From Actinomadura meyerae (lineage in GTDB: Bacteria; Actinomycetota; Actinomycetes; Streptosporangiales; Streptosporangiaceae): a stretch of DNA of 64,000 nucleotides. Positions 61,048 to 64,000 of the stretch are shown piece by piece. The translations under genes and the position numbers were made by a program. The stretch spans positions 84,347-148,346 of the forward strand of contig NZ_FZOR01000019.1 in assembly GCF_900188445.1 (NCBI RefSeq), given 5' to 3'. Position 1 is the stretch's first letter, and each line of letters opens with the position of its first letter. Under the pieces are notes generated by a model, which was given only the letters and a program-made list of their open reading frames with translations, did not search any database and had not been told where the DNA came from.

Positions 61048-61232
61048 CGCTTCAGGGTGGTGAGCAGGGCCGCAAAGTCGTCGCGGTCGACCATCAGTTT
61101 GGGGCCGTGCGGGTTCTTGCTGTCCCGGACACCGACAAAGTCACCGAGCTTGGCCAGTTCGACGCAGTCGTCTCCTTGAGAGCTGCTGTGGCTGCTCTTG
61201 CGCCATGCTGGGCGGGGGGACGTGGCTTCCAT
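61044..61232 (-). CDS. DUF397 small protein, copy A
   Basis: A 62-residue DUF397 protein: WRKSSHSSSQGDDCVELAKLGDFVGVRDSK and HGPKLMVDRDDFAALLTTLK. In Streptomyces such genes pair with Scr1/WhiJ-type HTH proteins and AbaA-like ATPases in developmental loci. ATG 61232 is chosen because it gives the family N-terminus. Copy B lies upstream. Confidence 0.9.
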   Translation of the reverse strand: MEATSPRPAWRKSSHSSSQGDDCVELAKLGDFVGVRDSKNPHGPKLMVDRDDFAALLTTLKR

Positions 61233-61299
61233 ACTCGGCCTGCAACCTTCCTGTTCAGCGTCCCGCAGGGTCGCAATGACATGAAAAAGCATCAGCGCG

Positions 61300-61488
61300 T
61301 TAGCGCCTCAGGGTTGTGAGCAGAGTCGCGAACTCGTCGCGAGCGACCATCAGCTTCGGGCCGTGCGGGTCCTTGCTGTCCCGGACGCCCACCTCTCCGC
61401 GCAATCGAGCGATCTCCACGCAGTGGCCTCCATCGCTGCCGGAATGGCTGGACTTTCTCCAGACCGGCCGGAGGGTCAGGTCTTCCAT
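61300..61488 (-). CDS. DUF397 small protein, copy B
   Basis: A 62-residue paralog of copy A with WRKSSHSGSDGGHCVEIARLRGEVGVRDSK. Its ATG overlaps the end of the upstream HTH gene, so translation is coupled. The duplication includes about ten bases after the stop. Confidence 0.9.
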   Translation of the reverse strand: MEDLTLRPVWRKSSHSGSDGGHCVEIARLRGEVGVRDSKDPHGPKLMVARDEFATLLTTLRR

Positions 61489-62291
61489 CGGTCCTCCGCT
61501 GTCTGCCGGATCAGTGCCGCCGACATGTCTGCCGGAAGCGCGTAGGTGGCGATGTCCGCGAAGCGTTCGTGCAGGCGCTCGAGGTCGGACCGCCCGTCCA
61601 GAATCCGGCCGCGCGGCTCGGACGAAGTGTAAGCGATTCGCAAGTCGCCCGGCAGGGTCGCAATGACAAAGGCCCCGGAGTTTCCGGGGTGGGGGGCGCC
61701 GTCCGGGATGACCTGAACGGCCAGGCGCGGCGAGACGGCGTCGGCGAGACGATGAAGCTGTTCGTACATCACCTCAGCGGTTCCGACCCGAGACCGAAGA
61801 ACCCTTTCCGGAAGTAGGTAAATCAACCTCGGTGGGGGCGGCTCCTCCCTGACAAGGACGGCCTGCCGATCGATGCGGCTCTGGACGGCCGGCTGATCGC
61901 CGTACAGGAGCACCTCCGCATAGCCGGGTGTCTGCAACAAGCCGTAGATCACGAGCGGCTGGTAGGTGCGCAGGGTCTCCGCCTCGGCTTCATAGCCGGG
62001 CCACTCCTCGAAGAATTTCGGGAAGGCGGCGGAGCGGCCGTCGAAGAGGCCGTCGTGGAGGTGGGCGAGGGCGTCGCGGGTGTCCAGGACCCGGTCGCAC
62101 TGTTCGGCGAAGACGCGATCGCAGCCGGACTCGCCGCGCTCGATCTCGCCGATCGTCGAGGCGGCGAACGGGATGCGGTCCGCGAGCTGGGCCAGGGACA
62201 GCCCGGCCAGTTCGCGGTATCGCCGCACCTCGGAGCCGAAGAGGTCCATGGGGCCGCGCGAGGGGGTGAGGCGCTTGGGGCGTTGCGGCAT
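61476..62291 (-). CDS. Scr1/WhiJ-type helix-turn-helix regulator (DUF5753)
   Basis: A 271-residue XRE-type regulator. The HTH is VRRYRELAGLSLAQLADRIPFAASTIGEIERGESGCD (about residues 20-58), and the DUF5753 domain contains YEAEAETLRTYQPLVIYGLLQTPGYAEVLL and NSGAFVIATLP. ATG 62291 follows GGAGGAGACGAC. It is the partner of the DUF397 products and divergent from a HATPase gene. Confidence 0.92.
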   Translation of the reverse strand: MPQRPKRLTPSRGPMDLFGSEVRRYRELAGLSLAQLADRIPFAASTIGEIERGESGCDRVFAEQCDRVLDTRDALAHLHDGLFDGRSAAFPKFFEEWPGYEAEAETLRTYQPLVIYGLLQTPGYAEVLLYGDQPAVQSRIDRQAVLVREEPPPPRLIYLLPERVLRSRVGTAEVMYEQLHRLADAVSPRLAVQVIPDGAPHPGNSGAFVIATLPGDLRIAYTSSEPRGRILDGRSDLERLHERFADIATYALPADMSAALIRQTAEDRWKT

Positions 62292-62445
62292 GTCGTCTCC
62301 TCCGACCGGTGATGACCGAATGACGAACGGCGATGAACGCAGAGTCGCGATTATGGCCGCGACCACGCGTTTCTCGCGTCCCGCCATCATCTCGCGAGCG
62401 ACGCTCCGTGACAGGAAATCGCAGAGAGTCTCGAGGTGGTCACCC

Positions 62446-62838
62446 ATGGCAGTACCGGCCTTCGCCCCCGAGGTCCCCACGCTCGTTCTCGAGCCGACGG
62501 AGGAGGCTCCCCGTCTCGCGCGGCGCTTTCTTGCCGAACGGTTCGCGGAGTGGGGCATCGAAGACGACTACGTGGGGCGGCTCGTGGTGTGCGAGCTGGT
62601 CACGAACGCCTACCGGCACGGGGAGGGGCCGATCGTCGTGCGGGTGTTCCGCGACGAGCGCGACGGGCTCGTGGTCGTGGAGGTGTGGGACGCCGGGGAG
62701 GGCCGTCCGGTGGTTCGGGCGGCGGACGGCGCGGCGACGACCGGCCGGGGGCTGCTGCTCGTGACGCAGCTGGTGCGGGCCTGGGGCGTGCGTCCCCTGA
62801 TCGAGGGCGGGAGGGTCGCGTGGGCCAAGCTTCGCTGA
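62446..62838 (+). CDS. ATP-binding GHKL protein, anti-sigma/AbaA-like
   Basis: A 130-residue HATPase_c_2 protein of the SpoIIAB/RsbW type, lacking obvious kinase partners. The N-box is RLVVCELVTNAYRHGEGP, and the ATP lid includes DAGEGRPVVR and TTGRGLLLVTQL. ATG 62446 follows GAGGTGG. Such genes are a fixed part of whiJ-like clusters, where their role is still unclear. Confidence 0.9.
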   Translation: MAVPAFAPEVPTLVLEPTEEAPRLARRFLAERFAEWGIEDDYVGRLVVCELVTNAYRHGEGPIVVRVFRDERDGLVVVEVWDAGEGRPVVRAADGAATTGRGLLLVTQLVRAWGVRPLIEGGRVAWAKLR

Positions 62839-62856
62839 CCCGGGTGAAGGTGCCCG

Positions 62857-63375
62857 TCACCCCGTTGGCCGGGCAGGGCGGTCGAAGATGAGTTCGCGGC
62901 CGTCCTCGTCGTCCCACCGCTCGCCGATGAAGGTGAAGCCCTGGCCGGCGATCGTGGCGAGGGACGCCTGGTTGTCGGGGCTGATCGTGGCGCGGACGGT
63001 GGTGACGGAGAGGTCGGCGGCGGCGCGGTCCTGGAGGGCGGCGAGCATCGCGCGGGCGTAGCCCTTGCGGCGGTGCGCGGGGTCGACGGAGTAGGCGATC
63101 GTGACCGTGCCGTTCTCGGGCGCGCCGTGGAATCCGGCGTGGCCGACGACGTGCCCGTCGGGTTCCGCGACGGCGGCGCGCACGATCCATGGGGCGTGGG
63201 ACGGGTCGCGGGCGATCTGGTCGAGCCGGAAGCGCCAGAGCGACTTGGCCTCGTCGGTGGTGAAGTAGTCGGTGAGGGGGACGCCTGCGGCGGCGCTCGC
63301 TTTCGCGAGGTCTCCGTCGAGCAGTGCGGTCATCGCGGCGGGCGGCAGTTCGGCGAGCCGGAGAGCGGGTGGCAT
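62857..63375 (-). CDS. GNAT family N-acetyltransferase
   Basis: A 172-residue acetyltransferase: the A motif VTIAYSVDPAHRRKGYARAMLAALQDRA binds acetyl-CoA, and SPDNQASLATIAGQGFTFIGE is the RimJ-like C-terminal motif. ATG 63375 follows AAAGGAGG by six bases. Substrate unknown. Confidence 0.9.
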   Translation of the reverse strand: MPPALRLAELPPAAMTALLDGDLAKASAAAGVPLTDYFTTDEAKSLWRFRLDQIARDPSHAPWIVRAAVAEPDGHVVGHAGFHGAPENGTVTIAYSVDPAHRRKGYARAMLAALQDRAAADLSVTTVRATISPDNQASLATIAGQGFTFIGERWDDEDGRELIFDRPARPTG

Positions 63376-63439
63376 GGGCGCCTCCTTTGCGCGGGGGGGC
63401 GCCAAGCCTAGGGCCGCGTTTCCGGTGGTCGCGACCGAA

Positions 63440-63895
63440 TTACCGGGCCTTCGCGTGGTGGTCGGCGAGGCGGGTGAGCAGGGCGGTGAACTGCTCGCGC
63501 TCCGCCGGGGACAGCGGGGCGAGGAGGTCGTTCTGGATGCCGGCGAGCACCTGGTCCAGCTCGCGGAGGTGGCGGGCGCCGTCCGCGGTGAGCGTGATGA
63601 CGTTGCGGCGCCGGTCGGACGGGTCGGGGGAGCGGTCGACCATGCCCTTGGCGGCGAGTTCGTTCAGCGCGGCGACGACGTCGCTGCGGTCGATGCCGGT
63701 GGCGCGGCCGAGGGCGGCCTGGCTGGACGGGCCGTACTCGTCGAGGGCGGCGAGCAGCCGGTAGTGGTAGCCGCGGGCGCCGGCGGCGGCGAAACCGGCG
63801 CCGACCAGGCGGTGGCTCTGCGCGGAGACCAGGTTGATCAGCCAGCTCGGGGCGGTGCGGAGGCGTGCGAGCGTCCGGGCGTCGGCCGTCGTCAT
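63440..63895 (-). CDS. MarR family transcriptional regulator
   Basis: A regulator of about 151 residues with the winged HTH YHYRLLAALDEYGPSSQAALGRATGIDRSDVVAALNELAAKGMVDR followed by DPSDRRRNVITLT. GTG 63904 is an alternative start. The insertion sequence begins within about 14 bases of the start, so the native promoter may have been displaced. Confidence 0.9.
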   Translation of the reverse strand: MTTADARTLARLRTAPSWLINLVSAQSHRLVGAGFAAAGARGYHYRLLAALDEYGPSSQAALGRATGIDRSDVVAALNELAAKGMVDRSPDPSDRRRNVITLTADGARHLRELDQVLAGIQNDLLAPLSPAEREQFTALLTRLADHHAKAR

Positions 63896-63908
63896 GGCGT
63901 CCACTCTA

Positions 63909-64000
63909 GGGCGTGTCTCAAAGGCAGGTCAGCCAGTCGTTGATGACGGCGATGTGGAGGACGGCCTCGTAGCGGACGGCGAGCTTGTCATACCGCGTGG
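63909..64000 (-). mobile_element. Insertion sequence of IS5 type, terminal part with transposase C-terminus
   Basis: On the minus strand the frame entering at 64000 reads TRYDKLAVRYEAVLHIAVIN-DWLTCL and stops at 63918, the usual end of an IS5-family DDE transposase. The terminal repeat appears to begin GGGCGTGTC at 63909, next to CTAG, a common IS5-group target. The rest of the element lies outside the window. Confidence 0.8.

Noticed and set aside
1..64000. tRNA, rRNA or prophage genes
   Set aside because: I saw no cloverleaf, rRNA-like stretch or phage structural gene.

Overview
The window is a stretch of chromosome around the replication origin of a high-GC actinomycete. Gene order, very high third-position GC, GTG/TTG starts and the presence of a Scr1/DUF397 locus, mycothiol-type and SsgB-free core genes suggest a Streptosporangiales organism such as Actinomadura; the genus is inference. 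No rRNA, tRNA or CRISPR array was recognised.

Positions 1-8823 hold the origin side, all on the minus strand: gyrB (cut by the window edge), dciA, a small coupled ORF, recF, gnd, dnaN, the oriC region (about 5366-6028) and a very long dnaA. DnaA boxes of the TTGTCCACA type lie in oriC, upstream of dnaA, inside recF and dnaA, and far away in front of dnaB. Positions 8630-15000 read outward on the plus strand: rpmH, rnpA, yidD, yidC, jag, then rsmG, parA, parB. Six parS or parS-like palindromes are seen, five of them between 13.1 and 17.7 kb.

Positions 15.5-30.7 kb carry a mycothiol-type DinB protein, D-Ala-D-Ala ligase, a PLP aminotransferase and a GNAT protein, then the conserved minus-strand cluster DUF6049, murJ, pseudokinase, sigM, anti-sigma factor, trxB, trxA, with a YbaK-like deacylase beyond it. 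This cluster joins lipid II flipping, its pseudokinase partner, an ECF sigma switch and thioredoxin redox control.

Positions 31-52 kb hold the CCA-adding enzyme and bioA, a TetR/MFS pair, a peptide-binding lipoprotein, a PadR/ino1 pair (inositol for mycothiol and phosphatidylinositol), two tandem class A penicillin-binding proteins that share duplicated upstream DNA, a GT87 membrane glycosyltransferase, a TipA-like MerR regulator, barstar, two small membrane proteins and endonuclease IV. Positions 52.1-53.8 kb are the rpsF-ssb-rpsR-rplI operon, followed by a PGRP amidase, an SOS-box small gene, a MATE transporter and dnaB.

The most notable item is dnaB: its Walker A motif is split by a 419-residue intein that begins with Ala and carries the Trp-Cys-Thr set of class 3 inteins, with a homing endonuclease whose two catalytic acids are gone. 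The right end (59.4-64 kb) is accessory: a PadR/SnoaL pair, MmcQ/YjbR, a WhiJ/Scr1-like HTH-DUF397-HATPase locus with duplicated DUF397 genes, GNAT, MarR, and the start of an IS5-type insertion sequence abutting marR.
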